Numbered from the stretch's first letter, positions 13,271-23,056 are shown. The stretch: DNA of 64,000 bases from Trinickia diaoshuihuensis (GCF_003390925.1 NZ_QUBS01000079.1:1-64000); one strand, 5' to 3'. The notes: a model not told the origin generated them from the sequence alone. Program-made: numbers and translations.

Positions 13271-14533
13271 ATGACGCTTGAGCAACTGGCGCAAGTAGCG
13301 GCGATAGTGTTTGGCGTGCGTGGCGGCGCAAACGGCCAGCAAGCGCCAACCGTGGCGCTTGGCTGGAGAGACAATTGGCACACGCTGTTCGTGGCCCGTC
13401 AGAACGGCCCCATCTCGACCGACACACAAGCGGCTCTCAAGAAGGCCTGTATGGAGGTGACCGGTGGCCCCGCCCCGAGGATCGTCGACGCACGTGCATA
13501 TGCATCGGTGGACGAGCACGGGGATGAGTCACGAATGTGGATGACAACGGGCCGCGGTACTCCTTCGGCGCACGCCGAAATGTTGGTGCTCTCGGGCATG
13601 CTGAGTTATCGCCTTACCCTCGCGACCAGACATCTCGCCGCCGTCGCCACGGGGCGAGCCGATCCCAAGCCCAAGAACGTACGCCTTGCCGATTTCGAAA
13701 GAGCCAACCTCACCGTTCGTCATTTGAACCGCCGCTTTGCGGTCGCGGGCAGCGCGGCGCGCATTGTGGCAAATATCGATGTTTGTCCATTTTGTTGGCA
13801 ATTATTGAATGATTTGGGCATCGAACGGGGAGGCCTCTCGAAAGCGTCGAATCACATTCACACTATCCTCGTTCGGCTACCGGGAAAGCCACCGCTGACG
13901 GGTTGGTGGAACCCATTGCTGGACAAGGCGTATCCCCATGGGGCGCCGGAATGGCTCGAAGCGCTTGGCACGTATAGCTATCCGGGCTCACCTGGATTCA
14001 ACCCGCGTTCAGCCGCATCTGCCACATCCTCCTCGTCTGCCGCATCCTCCTCGTCCGCCGCATCCTCCTCGTCCGCCGCATCCTCCTCGTCTGCCGCATC
14101 CTCGTCGTCTGCCGCATCCTCGTCGTCTGCCGCATCCTCGTCGTCCTCATCGTCCTCCTCGAAAAGAGCAGCCCCACCCGCCGCATGGACCGTAGCGGCG
14201 GGTGCGCACGAACACGGAATAGTCTTCAAAAAAATGAGACCAGCAACGACCGCGGCTTCGTCGACCACCGTGCTTTTGCCATTGCCCCTGCCGGCCGCGC
14301 CCTTACCGTTGCCCACGGCGACCACGTCTTCGCCTGCTGTGGAGGACCCGGCCGCGTTTCGGGCACGCGTGGAGGCGGCTGCCGCCGCTGCAACCGCATG
14401 GCGTGAGCCGCCGCGGCTGCCTGCGGCGGCTGCGATATCGATCCTGCAATCGCCTGCGGCTGCGGCTGCAGCGCCCCAAGCGAATGGTGCGCCGGCCGTC
14501 GCGCGGGATCCTCGCGAGTCGAAGGAGTCCTAA
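13271..14533 (+). CDS. Deaminase-fold protein with serine-repeat linker, 420 aa
   Basis: The N-terminal ~230 residues contain a zinc-deaminase signature, HAEM (about residue 101) and CPFC (about 174), as in cytidine-deaminase-fold proteins and polymorphic-toxin deaminases. A run of about eight SSSSAA-type repeats (residues 250-297) and a Pro/Ala-rich tail follow. No signal peptide is seen. GAGAG precedes the ATG at 13271; an in-frame alternative does not exist at the nearby ATG of 13264. The substrate (nucleotide, RNA/DNA base or protein) is unknown. Secretion as an effector is possible but unsupported. Confidence 0.65.
   Translation: MTLEQLAQVAAIVFGVRGGANGQQAPTVALGWRDNWHTLFVARQNGPISTDTQAALKKACMEVTGGPAPRIVDARAYASVDEHGDESRMWMTTGRGTPSAHAEMLVLSGMLSYRLTLATRHLAAVATGRADPKPKNVRLADFERANLTVRHLNRRFAVAGSAARIVANIDVCPFCWQLLNDLGIERGGLSKASNHIHTILVRLPGKPPLTGWWNPLLDKAYPHGAPEWLEALGTYSYPGSPGFNPRSAASATSSSSAASSSSAASSSSAASSSSAASSSSAASSSSAASSSSSSSSSKRAAPPAAWTVAAGAHEHGIVFKKMRPATTAASSTTVLLPLPLPAAPLPLPTATTSSPAVEDPAAFRARVEAAAAAATAWREPPRLPAAAAISILQSPAAAAAAPQANGAPAVARDPRESKES
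14017..14163 (+). repeat. In-frame 18-bp tandem repeat (Ser/Ala linker)
   Basis: About eight near-identical units of the form tctgccgcatcctcctcg within the deaminase-like gene. The repeat number is expected to vary between strains by slippage without changing the frame. Confidence 0.85.
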
Positions 14534-14633
14534 GTCCAGCGAGTGATCCGACCCAACAGGGCGCGCACCGGACGACACCCGCCACCGTAGAAGCCATCGG
14601 GACGCCATGGAGGCCCGTTCAGGGGCGATCTCT

Positions 14634-15374
14634 TCACCACCGCTCCGCAAACGGCCGAATCGTGTAATCGAACGTCCACGCGGACGGATGTTGATGAGCG
14701 AGATGAAAGACTTCATCCGCGATGGCATCGGGATGCGCGAAATATTCGTCCCTCGAAAACTGCCAGCCCGCTGGCGGCTCGGCCCACGCGGGGCGCGTGC
14801 GTCCGCTCTCGCTAAGCCATGCGGCGTCGATCACGGCATCGATCATCAAGTAGGCCACATGAACGCGCTTAGGTCCGAGATCGCGAGCCAAGGCTTCGGC
14901 CAGCACGCGTTGAGCCGCCTTGGTGGGCGCAAACAACGCGTAGTTTGGCTTACCCCGCAGAGACGCCGTGTTGCCGGTGACGACGATCGCACCACCGCCC
15001 GCTTCCACCATCGCCGGCGCGCACGCTCGCGCCAAGTGCAGCAGCGCGGTCGTATTGACCCGAAAGTTGCGCTCGAGCGCTGCCGGGTCCCCTTCCATAA
15101 AGGTGGCAAACGTCTCGGATACTGCGTTGTGAACCACCACGGCGGGGTGACCCATCTCCCGCTGGATCGCCTCGATGCAAGCGTGCAGCGCATCGAGATC
15201 CCCCACGTCACAAACGTAGGCCTTGCTGCCTTCTATTTCTCTTTCGAGTCGTTCCAGTCGCTCGCGATTGCGAGCCATCATCGCCACGCGATAACCGTCC
15301 CGCGCAAATCGGCGAACGATCGAAGCACCCGTTGCGCCGCCGACACCGGTTACTAGGCAAATTCGTTCAGTCAT
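14634..15374 (-). CDS. Short-chain dehydrogenase-like protein, 246 aa
   Basis: Has the NAD(P) motif (VTGVGGATGAS, residues 7-17) and the NAG-equivalent region (VHNAVSETF). In the catalytic YxxxK position the sequence reads FAPTK, so the Tyr is replaced by Phe although a nearby Tyr (KPNYAL) might compensate. TAGGAGTGTGGGG precedes the ATG at 15374. It lies downstream of the biosynthetic operon but behind a strong hairpin, so membership is likely but not certain. Confidence 0.75.
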   Translation of the reverse strand: MTERICLVTGVGGATGASIVRRFARDGYRVAMMARNRERLERLEREIEGSKAYVCDVGDLDALHACIEAIQREMGHPAVVVHNAVSETFATFMEGDPAALERNFRVNTTALLHLARACAPAMVEAGGGAIVVTGNTASLRGKPNYALFAPTKAAQRVLAEALARDLGPKRVHVAYLMIDAVIDAAWLSESGRTRPAWAEPPAGWQFSRDEYFAHPDAIADEVFHLAHQHPSAWTFDYTIRPFAERW

Positions 15375-15392
15375 CCCCACACTCCTAGAACG

Positions 15393-15425
15393 GCGACGCC
15401 GCATCCACGAGGCATGCGGCGTCGC
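15393..15425 (-). terminator. 12-bp hairpin between the SGNH gene and the SDR gene
   Basis: Bases 15393-15404 pair perfectly with 15414-15425 around a nine-base loop. There is no U-tract on the minus-strand RNA, so it may attenuate rather than end transcription, or protect the 3' end of the upstream message. Confidence 0.5.
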
Positions 15426-15492
15426 AAAACGTCAAACCCAATCATCGAATCGAACCGTCAAACTCCGCCCTTGGACTCGGCCAATCGCAAAG

Positions 15493-17571
15493 TCAAGCAA
15501 CCGCAGCGACCGTCAAATCATGAAGCTGGCCGAACTGCCTACGGATATCCACCTTCTGACCGGCTTCGAAGTCTTTCCGCAGCCTGGCGCGGATATCGTT
15601 GCGCGGCACATTCGGCCACCGGATCGTCAACTCGTTGAGCCCAGCCTTGACGACGCCGGCGCTCGCCCGCGTCCGCAACGCCACCCATTGGTCCTTGAGT
15701 GTCGCCTGCGCAATGGGCTTGCCGTTCAGTTCAACGACGATCTCGCCGGCTTGCACGGCTTCCGGTATGCGCGACGTCACGCTGATCGATAAATCTTGCG
15801 CGGATTGCGAGGAGAACGTGTACTTGCTCGTTGTCCCGTAAGCGGCCGAATACGCGCGGCGATACCAACGATTGCGATCCGTCAGCTCCGTCGAATGCGA
15901 CTGCAGCAAATCAATCTCGTCGACGTTGCCCAACGACAGCTCGGGCCCCTCCGATGCCGAAACGATTTCCGGGAAAGCGGAGGCGATGGCATCGAGCAGT
16001 GCCTGCTCCTTGATGATGCCGCGGGCAAGCGGGCTATAACCGACCAAGCACACTTCCGCGATCTCGTTCTTCACCAACTGATCGAACTCGGGCAGCAGCA
16101 CCTGGGGCGTCTTGCGGCGATAGGCATCGTACACGAGCGCAATGCCCGTCGTCGCGATCTTGGGATCGTATTCGCGCGCGCGCCGGAAGTGGAAGGCACA
16201 AACTTCCGGGTCCTGCCCCCAGTGCGCGTTATGGATGCCCGCCAGCAAATGGGCCCACGCTTCATGTTCGGGCGCGGGCTTCGATGCCGCATCGATCAAG
16301 TCTTCGAGGTGCGCTTCCCGCTTGAAAAGAGCGGGCAGGAGCTTTTGCGCGACGGCGGCCATCGACACGCGCATACCTTCCGAAGTGTGGTGGCAAAAGT
16401 CCAAGTACAGCCGACGGCCTGGGATCTCGTGCTCATAACGATCGCCGAAGAGCTGCGGCAAATCGACGATCGTCGCCCCAACCTCCGGCGCAACGCGCCG
16501 AATGGTCTCGGCCACGGTAACGAAGACGCCCGGCACCACCCGCGTATCCTCGATGATGTCGCGGCTTTTGCGCAGCGTTTCGTAGATATCCCGGCTGCGC
16601 TTGCCTAGGCCGCGTTGAATGCGTGCCAGCAGTTCGAGGCTCGACGACGAGGTCCCGCCGTCGAGTTCGATCGCGCGCCGCACGGATTCTTCGGCCGCGT
16701 CAAACTCGCCTGCATCGAGCGCCTGTTTCGCCGCCTCATAGGCCGACACCCAGCTTCGGGTGTCCTCGCTCGACATCAGCGGCGTATCGAACGCACTGAC
16801 CGGCGCACTCGTCCAGTCGGCCACGTTGATTTCGGGGATGACGAACACCACCGGCACGCCAAGCGGCGTCAATGACGATGCCAGCTTCGTCACCACCTGT
16901 CCCGCGAATCGTTCCAAGCGCTGTAGCTGTTTGCCGAGCAGCTTCGAAAAGCCGCCGTCTTCTTCGATCAAGTCGCCATCGCTCTTGAACGTCTCTGCCG
17001 ACGTGTTGGCGAGCGAGCCCACCCGCCAGTTGTTGCCCGCGAACACCACAACGGCATCGGGCTCGAGGAGCGGCACGGAAGCCGCAATCTTCGACAGCCA
17101 CCACGGATCGCAATTGCTCTGGGCGAGATCGACGACTTCGACCGGCTCGGAGAACGCCGATAGCTGTTCGCGTAGCACCTTCGCGGGACTGTAGACGGGA
17201 TCGAAAAAGAAGCCGCGCGCGACCGATTCGCCAAGCAGCACGATGCGTTTCTTCTCCCCCTTCTTGCCGATACGCTCGACATCGGCGCAGAAACGCCACA
17301 AATCGATATGCTTGCGCGAGCGAACGAAATCCCCCGTCCCCTCCTCTTCTTCCCAGATGCCGACTGACCGCTTGCTCTGGGTTTGTCCCTTCAAACTCGC
17401 GAAATCCTCCGCCAGCGCGGCGAACGGGCCCGACCAATGATCGCCGCTGTTCGAATCCACATACCGGGTGTCCTCGCCGAGTAGTTGCAGGACGGAGAAA
17501 GCCGCGTTGTCGTCCTTGAGCAACGCCGCGAACCGGCTGCTCAGTTCCTGCCGCAAAGACTTATCTGTCAT
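15493..17571 (-). CDS. SGNH/GDSL-hydrolase-like protein with TPR-like part, 692 aa
   Basis: GESVARGFFFDP (about residue 117) occupies the block-I nucleophile position, FAGNNW the block-III Asn position, and DFCHHTSEGMRV (about 400) the Asp-His block V. A helical repeat around AYEAAKQALDAGEFDAAEESVRRA looks TPR-like. The C-terminal ~150 residues are beta-rich. The ATG at 17571 follows CTGGAG. In this operon it could act as an acyl- or carbamoyl-handling esterase or transferase; the substrate is unknown. Confidence 0.65.
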   Translation of the reverse strand: MTDKSLRQELSSRFAALLKDDNAAFSVLQLLGEDTRYVDSNSGDHWSGPFAALAEDFASLKGQTQSKRSVGIWEEEEGTGDFVRSRKHIDLWRFCADVERIGKKGEKKRIVLLGESVARGFFFDPVYSPAKVLREQLSAFSEPVEVVDLAQSNCDPWWLSKIAASVPLLEPDAVVVFAGNNWRVGSLANTSAETFKSDGDLIEEDGGFSKLLGKQLQRLERFAGQVVTKLASSLTPLGVPVVFVIPEINVADWTSAPVSAFDTPLMSSEDTRSWVSAYEAAKQALDAGEFDAAEESVRRAIELDGGTSSSSLELLARIQRGLGKRSRDIYETLRKSRDIIEDTRVVPGVFVTVAETIRRVAPEVGATIVDLPQLFGDRYEHEIPGRRLYLDFCHHTSEGMRVSMAAVAQKLLPALFKREAHLEDLIDAASKPAPEHEAWAHLLAGIHNAHWGQDPEVCAFHFRRAREYDPKIATTGIALVYDAYRRKTPQVLLPEFDQLVKNEIAEVCLVGYSPLARGIIKEQALLDAIASAFPEIVSASEGPELSLGNVDEIDLLQSHSTELTDRNRWYRRAYSAAYGTTSKYTFSSQSAQDLSISVTSRIPEAVQAGEIVVELNGKPIAQATLKDQWVALRTRASAGVVKAGLNELTIRWPNVPRNDIRARLRKDFEAGQKVDIRRQFGQLHDLTVAAVA

Positions 17572-17650
17572 GGTGTGTGCTCCAGTAAGTTGCATGAACG
17601 TTCTAAAACTTTCAGTCAGCAGCGATGCGTTTGAAACGGTTCCGATCTCA

Positions 17651-18811
17651 CTAGGCGTGAGCAAGCTCGGCTGGGACCGCGGCGCTCGCCGTCGCCCCGC
17701 CTCCCAGTGCTCGTCCGTCGACGACCGTGAACGCCGGCTCGCGTGTCGCCAATAGCGACAGCAACGTGGCGCTGCCCGCTCCATAGTCGTCGCCGCGGTC
17801 ACGGTCGAATACACAAAAATCCGCCTTCATACCGGGGGCCAGCACACCGACGTCGGACAAGCCGACCGCGAGCGCTGCCGACCGTGTCAACGCGTCCGCA
17901 TATCGATCCAGTCTCGACGACGGCGTTCCACCCGCCACGCGCGACAGCAGTCCCTGCGCGTAGCTCGTGCGCACATGCAACGCGGCACGAGCTTGCAAGA
18001 ACAGCGGGCTGTGTGCCTTCCAAAGATCCGTGAGATCGTGCGGAGACCCGAGTTCGTCCAGCGAAACCGCGCAGTTCATCCGCGTCAGCAGCGAGGCTTC
18101 GCGTCGATCGATCCGCGAGGCGTTGAACATCGTCAAATTCGATTCGTGCGCCAGCAGATACGCCATCAACGCGCTTTCCGAGCAATAGAACCGGCTTCGG
18201 AATTCCAGCGCGTCGTCCGCGTTCGACGATAAGCGCACGCCGATTCGCGTCCCCATCGTCTTGGCGAACTTCGCAAACTCGATGACTTCCGAGGCCGACA
18301 ATAGCCTCGCGCTCGCCAAAACCGGCATGACGCTGAGCGGCGGATCGGCTTGCGCGCCGAAGCGGCCGCGCGACGCCGATAAGAACCACTCGAGGAAACC
18401 GTTCACTTGCTCGAGGTAGTTGCCGCTGAATTCGAGCAATGCGACAGTCCTCATCGGGCCCACTTGTTCGCTCTCGGTCAGCTCGCGCATGCTCGTGCAA
18501 TGCAGCGCAATGCAAGTCACGCAGCCGGGCCGCGATACGACGGACGTCGCACCGCGAGGGCGTGGCATCGCCGTCTCTATTCCCACGACACCCGGGGTGC
18601 AGACGAAGGATGAGCCGTCCACCCCGTCGGCAAGCGTGGACGTCCCGGCCGGCAGCAATGCACTGATACGCGATCCGCTGATCTCGATGTCGCGCTGCCG
18701 AAACGCATAGCCGGCGCTATCGAAGCACAGGGTCTGCCGGATGACCCAGGATCGAGCGTGCACCGGAATACGAACGGACAGGTCGCTCGATCTGGCAATC
18801 GCGTGGTCCAT
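17651..18811 (-). CDS. Amidohydrolase-fold protein lacking metal ligands, 386 aa
   Basis: The start and end fit the composite beta-sandwich of ATZ/TRZ-type amidohydrolases, for example the C-terminal DVGVLAPGMKADFCVFD. The central barrel motifs are changed. The expected HxHxxE strand reads VRLSSN, the expected aHxxxLxxxE region reads MFNASRIDRREASLL, and no HxH strand-1 motif is visible. It is probably a non-hydrolytic pseudoenzyme or one with rewired chemistry. It lies 18 bases from the carbamoyltransferase gene, so a joint role is plausible. Confidence 0.65.
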   Translation of the reverse strand: MDHAIARSSDLSVRIPVHARSWVIRQTLCFDSAGYAFRQRDIEISGSRISALLPAGTSTLADGVDGSSFVCTPGVVGIETAMPRPRGATSVVSRPGCVTCIALHCTSMRELTESEQVGPMRTVALLEFSGNYLEQVNGFLEWFLSASRGRFGAQADPPLSVMPVLASARLLSASEVIEFAKFAKTMGTRIGVRLSSNADDALEFRSRFYCSESALMAYLLAHESNLTMFNASRIDRREASLLTRMNCAVSLDELGSPHDLTDLWKAHSPLFLQARAALHVRTSYAQGLLSRVAGGTPSSRLDRYADALTRSAALAVGLSDVGVLAPGMKADFCVFDRDRGDDYGAGSATLLSLLATREPAFTVVDGRALGGGATASAAVPAELAHA

Positions 18812-18829
18812 GATGGACGCTCCGTCGGA

Positions 18830-20608
18830 TCAGAGGAACGTATAAACGTTGACGGATTCGGGCGCGGCGCGCTTTTTTGCGGAACGCGCACTGAAGATCT
18901 CCTTCAGCTTGCCCCAGGTCTCCAGCTTGAACCCACGATCCACGATGTAGTCGCCGATCACGAGCGCATCGATGTCCGACACCACGAAGCACCAGATGGC
19001 ATCGATCGGATCGAGCACGATCGCGTCGCCGCGCATGTTAAACGAGGTGTTCAGCAAGATCGGGCAGCCGGTCAACCGATCGAACTCGGTCAGCAAAGCA
19101 TGAAAGCGCGGATTGCTGTTTTCGCTCACCGTCTGCACGCGCGCGGAGCCGTCCACGTGCGTGATGGCCGGCAACGACAGCGGAGAGATCACGTCGCATG
19201 TTTCGAGCATGAACGGCGACGAATGGTCGAGATCGAAATGTTCGGCCGCTTTCGATTCGAGCACCGCCGGTGCGAACGGCCGAAACGCCTCGCGCATTTT
19301 GACGAGGGCATTGATCCGATCGCGCATGTCGTGACGGCGCGGGTCGGCGATGATGGAGCGCGAGCCGAGTGCGCGCGGCCCGAACTCCATACGCCCTTGG
19401 AACCAGCCGATGACTTTGCCCTCTGCGAGACGCTGCGCCGTCTCTTTGACGAGCTCGTCCGGACGGTCGGAGCAATCCACGATCGACGTCGAGGGGAAAA
19501 TCGCGCTCACGGTTTGATGAATCTCGCGATTCGAAAAGCTCGGTCCGAGGTAGACGTGCGGGAGCGCCTTCAGTTCGGGACGCCGCCCCGTCAAGCGCGT
19601 ATGGGCCACGGCAGCCGCGCCGAGCGAGCCGCCCGCGTCGCTCGCGGCCGGTTGCACGAACAGCTTCTTGAACGGCCCGTCACGCAAGATCCTCCCGTTC
19701 GCGACGCAATTGAGCGCCACGCCGCCGGCCATGCAAAGATTGTCCACCGGATGCGCGTCGTGCAGATATTGCGCCTTCGAAAGCAGGATGTCTTCCAGCG
19801 TGCGTTGCAGGCTGGCGGCCAGATCCTTATGAAACGTATCGAGTTCCGATTCGGGCTCGCGCGGCGCCTCGCCGAATAGCTCGGGCAGGCGGTCGGAGTA
19901 CATCCGGTCGCCGTTGAGGAAGTCGAAATACTCCATGTTGAGCCGGTATTGCCCGCCCTCCTTCAATTCGAGCAGACGTTTGACCTGTTCGACGTAGAGC
20001 GGCTTGCCATAGGGCGCCAGGCCCATGACTTTGTATTCGGCGTCGTTCACATCGAAGCCCAGATACGCCGTGATCGTGCTGTAAAGCAAGCCGATCGAAT
20101 CGGGAAAGGCGACCTCCTCGAAGAGTTCGATCTTCTCGTCCTTGGCGCGACCGTAAGTCGTCGTAGCCCATTCGCCGACGCCATCGACCGTCAATAAGGC
20201 CGCTTCGGAGAAGCCCGAATAGAAGAACGAACTCGCCGCATGGGACAAGTGGTGATCGACGTATTCGATCGGTCCGTCGAAACCCAGACTTTGCCGAATG
20301 TCGCGTTCGGCACGCTTGGGATCGATCTTGAAGCGGCGGCGCGGGTTGTGAATCAGGTCTCTCAGGTTCGTCGCGATTTGGCGCGAAGCCTTCTTGTAGG
20401 GATCTTCGTAGTAGGCCACGCAATCGACATCCTTGATCGTCACGTTCGCCTCGCGCAAGCAGTAGCGAAACGCACCGGTAGGAATGCTGTTGTCGTGCTT
20501 CACTTTGGAAAAGCGTTCTTCCTCTGCGGCGGCGATGAGTTTGCCGTCCTTCAGGATGCAGCAAGACGAGTCATGATAGTGCGCGGATACGCCAACGATT
20601 ATGCTCAT
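18830..20608 (-). CDS. NodU/CmcH-type O-carbamoyltransferase, 592 aa
   Basis: Full-length family member. The N-terminal YrdC/Kae1-like part has GVSAHYHDSSCCIL, EEERFSKVKHD, the metal-site DHHLSHAASSFFYS and MAGGVALNCVANG. The C-terminal part has GWFQGRMEFGPRALGSRSII and NTSFNMRGDAIV. The family uses carbamoyl phosphate and ATP to carbamoylate a hydroxyl of a small molecule. In this operon it would decorate the ligase product or one of its building blocks. Confidence 0.9.
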   Translation of the reverse strand: MSIIVGVSAHYHDSSCCILKDGKLIAAAEEERFSKVKHDNSIPTGAFRYCLREANVTIKDVDCVAYYEDPYKKASRQIATNLRDLIHNPRRRFKIDPKRAERDIRQSLGFDGPIEYVDHHLSHAASSFFYSGFSEAALLTVDGVGEWATTTYGRAKDEKIELFEEVAFPDSIGLLYSTITAYLGFDVNDAEYKVMGLAPYGKPLYVEQVKRLLELKEGGQYRLNMEYFDFLNGDRMYSDRLPELFGEAPREPESELDTFHKDLAASLQRTLEDILLSKAQYLHDAHPVDNLCMAGGVALNCVANGRILRDGPFKKLFVQPAASDAGGSLGAAAVAHTRLTGRRPELKALPHVYLGPSFSNREIHQTVSAIFPSTSIVDCSDRPDELVKETAQRLAEGKVIGWFQGRMEFGPRALGSRSIIADPRRHDMRDRINALVKMREAFRPFAPAVLESKAAEHFDLDHSSPFMLETCDVISPLSLPAITHVDGSARVQTVSENSNPRFHALLTEFDRLTGCPILLNTSFNMRGDAIVLDPIDAIWCFVVSDIDALVIGDYIVDRGFKLETWGKLKEIFSARSAKKRAAPESVNVYTFL

Positions 20609-20658
20609 GATTTCACCAGTCTCAGGTTTTGAACGAAGAATTGGAAGAGGCGTAGCTG

Positions 20659-22056
20659 TCAGCGCGCCACCGCATCGAGGGCCCGTTTCAACGACTCGAA
20701 TATCCGGGGAATGTCGCCTTCACTGGTACGCCAATTCGTGAAAGCGACGCGCAATCCCCAGGTGCCCTCGTAAACCGTGCTCGTGATGAACACATCCCCG
20801 AGATCGCGCACGGCACGCACGTATGCGTTGATGCGTGCCTCGTCGGGTCGATGTTCGAGCGTGAAGCAGACGACGTTCAGGCGCGTCGGCGCGAGCAAGC
20901 GCAATCCCGCCTGCTCGCCGATTCGCCTGCCCAGCGCCTGTGCCAGCGCTATGTTGCGTGTGACGATTTCCGCATGGCCTGCGCGCCCATACGCGGCAAG
21001 CGAAAACCAAGTCGCGAGCGCGCGTAGCCGGCGCGAGTTCTCCGGCGTCAGATGCACGAAATCGGGGTTGTCGGCCGGCGCTCCCAAATACGCCGCGCTG
21101 TTTTGGAATATGCGCACCTGCAGATCGCGGCGGCGCGTAAATTGGACCGCGGCGTCATAGGGGACGTTGAGCCACTTGTGCAAGTCGATGCAGATCGAAT
21201 CCGCGAGATCGAGCCCCGCCACGAGATGCGCATGCTTAGGGTCGAGCGCCGCGAATGCGCCGAATGCCGCATCCACATGCAACCAGAAGGAATGGCGAGC
21301 CTTGAGCGCGTAAATCGCCTGCAGATCGTCGAAGTCGACGGTGTTGACGGTGCCCGCGCTGGCGACGACGATCGACGGTTCACCGTTGAGCGCGGCAAGC
21401 GCGTCTTCGAGCGCAGCGATATCGACCGCTTCGCGCCCGGGCAGCGTGGCGACTTTCCGCACCGCGTTGCGGCCGATACCGAGCATCGAAAGCGACTTAT
21501 AGATACTCGAATGCGGCACCGCGGACAACACGTGCACCGGGCCGAGTGCTGCCACGCCTTGCTCGAAGACGCGAACGCTTTTGCGCTCGCCGAGCCACTC
21601 GCGACCAAGCGCGAGTCCGACGAAGTTCGACATGGTGGCGCCCGTGACGAACACGCCCTGCTGCGCCTCACTCAAGCCGAACAGTTCGCGCAGCCGTGCA
21701 ACCGTCTCCCGCTCGAGGTCCGGAGCGGCACTGTCGATGCCGGCGGTCGGGTTCTGATCGTAGACGCCGGTGAGCCAATCTCCCGCCAGCGACGCCGGCG
21801 TCGAGCCGCCCGTGACGAAGCCCAAATAGCGCGGCCCCGCGCTGCCCGAAAAACCCGGAGCCCAGCGTTCGGCGAATTGCGCGAGTGCGCCGTCGAGCCC
21901 CGCGCCCCGCTCCGGCAGCGGTTCGATCGAGGCGGGCGGCGGCGCGAGCGCGGCCGGACGGTCATCGAGACTGGCCAAGGCCTCGACGGCGTGACGGCGG
22001 GTACGTTCAAGCAACGAATCGATGTTCGCGAGATCGGATGACAGTGTCGGATGCAT
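20659..22056 (-). CDS. PLP-dependent group II amino-acid decarboxylase, 465 aa
   Basis: Shows FVTGATMSNFVGL, HVDAAFGAFAAL and the PLP lysine in DLHKWLNVPYD. Length and order fit the aromatic/glutamate/diaminobutyrate decarboxylase group. It probably makes an amine building block or removes CO2 from a ligated amino acid. The start at 22056 avoids overlap with the upstream gene. Substrate not predictable from motifs alone. Confidence 0.85.
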   Translation of the reverse strand: MHPTLSSDLANIDSLLERTRRHAVEALASLDDRPAALAPPPASIEPLPERGAGLDGALAQFAERWAPGFSGSAGPRYLGFVTGGSTPASLAGDWLTGVYDQNPTAGIDSAAPDLERETVARLRELFGLSEAQQGVFVTGATMSNFVGLALGREWLGERKSVRVFEQGVAALGPVHVLSAVPHSSIYKSLSMLGIGRNAVRKVATLPGREAVDIAALEDALAALNGEPSIVVASAGTVNTVDFDDLQAIYALKARHSFWLHVDAAFGAFAALDPKHAHLVAGLDLADSICIDLHKWLNVPYDAAVQFTRRRDLQVRIFQNSAAYLGAPADNPDFVHLTPENSRRLRALATWFSLAAYGRAGHAEIVTRNIALAQALGRRIGEQAGLRLLAPTRLNVVCFTLEHRPDEARINAYVRAVRDLGDVFITSTVYEGTWGLRVAFTNWRTSEGDIPRIFESLKRALDAVAR

Positions 22057-22127
22057 AGTCGAGTCGTGGTTGGAGTGACGGTAGGGATCGAGCGCCGGGC
22101 GTTCCCGGGTGCCCGGCATGCTCGGCC

Positions 22128-23042
22128 TCAATGCAGGCGACGATCCATCACCTCGCGCGCGCCGGCGTAATACTCCTTCTCGATCTGATAACGAATCAGG
22201 CAGCCTTCGCATAGGTCGCGAATGATGTGCGGGTTCTTACGCGCGAGCGGCAACAGCACGCGGGCGACCAGTTGCTTGCCGTGATTGGCATCCACGGGCA
22301 CGTGAAGCTCGTGGTAGTAGCGGAATTCCTTCGGCACGTTATGCCGCTGCATGCCCTTGAGCATCCGCGTAAATCGATAGGGCACGGTTTGTTCGAGCAA
22401 CGTCAAGGCACCGAGCAATCGCGCGACATGTTGACGGCGCAGCGCGTACATGAGCAACAGATTGCCGTTCTTGAGCGCCGCGACGGGCATGTCCACTTCC
22501 AGATCGAGATCGCCTAGTTGCGACTTGAAATAAGGCGCGGCTCGCATGAACGTGCGTGTGTGCATTTCATCGAGTTCACCGAGACCCATCTCGTCCCAGA
22601 AGTTCTCCGCCAGTGCGAGTTTCATGTCGCCGTCCATACCGAGCTGCGACAGCGCGATGATGTCGTCGAAACGGCCATCGACTTGAGCCTCGAGTGCAAC
22701 GAACAGCGAGAGCTGCGGTAGCGACGCTTCCTCGGCGAGAAAATCGAAAAACGGAGAGACTTCCTGGCGATGCTTGTGGCGCAATGCGACATACCATTCT
22801 TCGAATTGCTCGGCATCGGTCGGAAACGCGCCTCGCTCGATGCGCGCCGCCTCATAGTCGCTCCACTGCGTCTCGAGCGCGTGAATGCGTGCGTAGTCTT
22901 CCGCCAACGGCACGGTTTCCGGCGCGCTCGGCGGCGCAAGCTCACGCAAATAGAACGCATTCAACTTCATCTGCCCGGCGAGCGTGTTGCAGTCATGCTC
23001 GACGTCTAGCGCTTGCGGCTGCAATTTCAGTTGCGTACTCAC
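22128..23042 (-). CDS. Haem-oxygenase-like diiron oxidase (HDO), 304 aa
   Basis: All-helical protein with the carboxylate/His ligands of the HDO (CADD/UndA-like) superfamily. These are ENFWDEMGLGELDEMH in the middle and HVPVDANH (H-x3-D-x2-H) near residue 251. Members cleave C-C bonds or oxidise amines with O2 and electrons from a ferredoxin. It lies 14 bases downstream of an ATP-grasp gene, and the operon encodes a 2Fe-2S protein that could reduce it. Confidence 0.8.
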   Translation of the reverse strand: MSTQLKLQPQALDVEHDCNTLAGQMKLNAFYLRELAPPSAPETVPLAEDYARIHALETQWSDYEAARIERGAFPTDAEQFEEWYVALRHKHRQEVSPFFDFLAEEASLPQLSLFVALEAQVDGRFDDIIALSQLGMDGDMKLALAENFWDEMGLGELDEMHTRTFMRAAPYFKSQLGDLDLEVDMPVAALKNGNLLLMYALRRQHVARLLGALTLLEQTVPYRFTRMLKGMQRHNVPKEFRYYHELHVPVDANHGKQLVARVLLPLARKNPHIIRDLCEGCLIRYQIEKEYYAGAREVMDRRLH

Positions 23043-23056
23043 TGTCGTCTCTCCTC

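Noticed and set aside
14017..14163. CRISPR array
   Set aside because: The repeats are contiguous, have no spacers and encode Ser/Ala in frame with the deaminase-like protein.
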